Shown here: positions 63,973 through 64,000 of the stretch, one piece after another | Layout: every line of letters begins with the position of its first letter | Numbering within the stretch: position 1 is the first letter of the stretch | From: Nostoc sp. CHAB 5834 | Lineage (GTDB): Bacteria > Cyanobacteriota > Cyanobacteriia > Cyanobacteriales > Nostocaceae | Assembly (NCBI GenBank): GCA_020829485.1 | Contig: JAIVFU010000001.1 | Coordinates: 62,001-126,000, forward strand | Direction: 5' to 3' | Length of the DNA stretch: 64,000 nt | Program-made: the position numbers and the translations under genes | The notes under the pieces: model-generated | The model's database searches: none | The model's input: the letters and a program-made list of their open reading frames with translations, nothing else | Told to the model about the DNA's origin: nothing

Positions 63973-64000
63973 AAGTGAATTACCAAAAGCTAATTTTAGT

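Overview
The window is chromosomal DNA of a filamentous, probably heterocyst-forming cyanobacterium of the Nostoc/Anabaena type. The reasons are the very frequent GCGATCGC (HIP1) octamers, arrays of 7-base short tandem repeats (STRRs) in many intergenic regions and inside rnpB, cyanobacterial families (Tab2-like, Psb32-like, DUF2301, DUF4346), and an AT-rich, repeat-laden intergenic style. All calls come from reading the sequence and translations; no database search was run.

Layout. 1-7.5 kb: 3' part of pheT, a YciI-like protein, a 17-unit 21-bp tandem repeat leading into a Tab2-like gene, a small secreted protein, an orphan membrane protein, a SurE-family gene, a tnpB remnant, a Psb32-like protein and DUF4346. 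7.5-22.4 kb: mostly housekeeping (FemAB-like acyltransferase, RibD-like reductase, histidine kinase, Gfo/Idh/MocA oxidoreductase, rnc, rnpB, corA, groEL under a perfect CIRCE operator, WecA-like transferase, Rpn-family nuclease, fabG, thioredoxin). 22.4-31 kb: an accessory, decaying region with a uppS 3' fragment fused to the remains of a STAND NTPase, three secreted-protein genes, a leader of about 390 bp present twice, and fragments of tnpB, a cyanobacterial nuclease-like gene and hicB. 31-44.1 kb: DUF2301 and DUF218 membrane proteins, an SGNH hydrolase, dprA, a convergent restriction-modification pair, a beta-lactamase-like serine hydrolase, a TrmJ-like methyltransferase, an antitoxin-like gene with a broken HNH partner, recQ, a second 21-bp repeat array and an S9 peptidase. 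44.2-48.1 kb: chrA, then a minus-strand cluster of toxin-antitoxin type genes (DUF6883/DUF4926; BrnT with a BrnA N-terminus fused to a Uma2 nuclease domain; an antitoxin with a frameshifted RelE-like toxin). 48.1-64 kb: pheS, a second surE, an MBL hydrolase, ribF, a MoxR ATPase, an intact RelE-type pair, a di-haem cytochrome, secA, a rhodanese/glycosyltransferase/DUF547 group and glgX.

How it works together. Most genes are single units read in either direction, with repeats filling the gaps. Clear coupled units are DUF2301-DUF218 (TAATG overlap), DUF6883-DUF4926 (ATGA overlap), brnT with the BrnA-Uma2 chimera (38-bp overlap), the RelE-type pairs, and the convergent methyltransferase/endonuclease. 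The most unusual objects are the BrnA-Uma2 chimera, the duplicated hairpin leader upstream of two unrelated secreted proteins, the two architecturally related 21-bp arrays 40 kb apart, and the repeated placement of STRRs directly against start codons.
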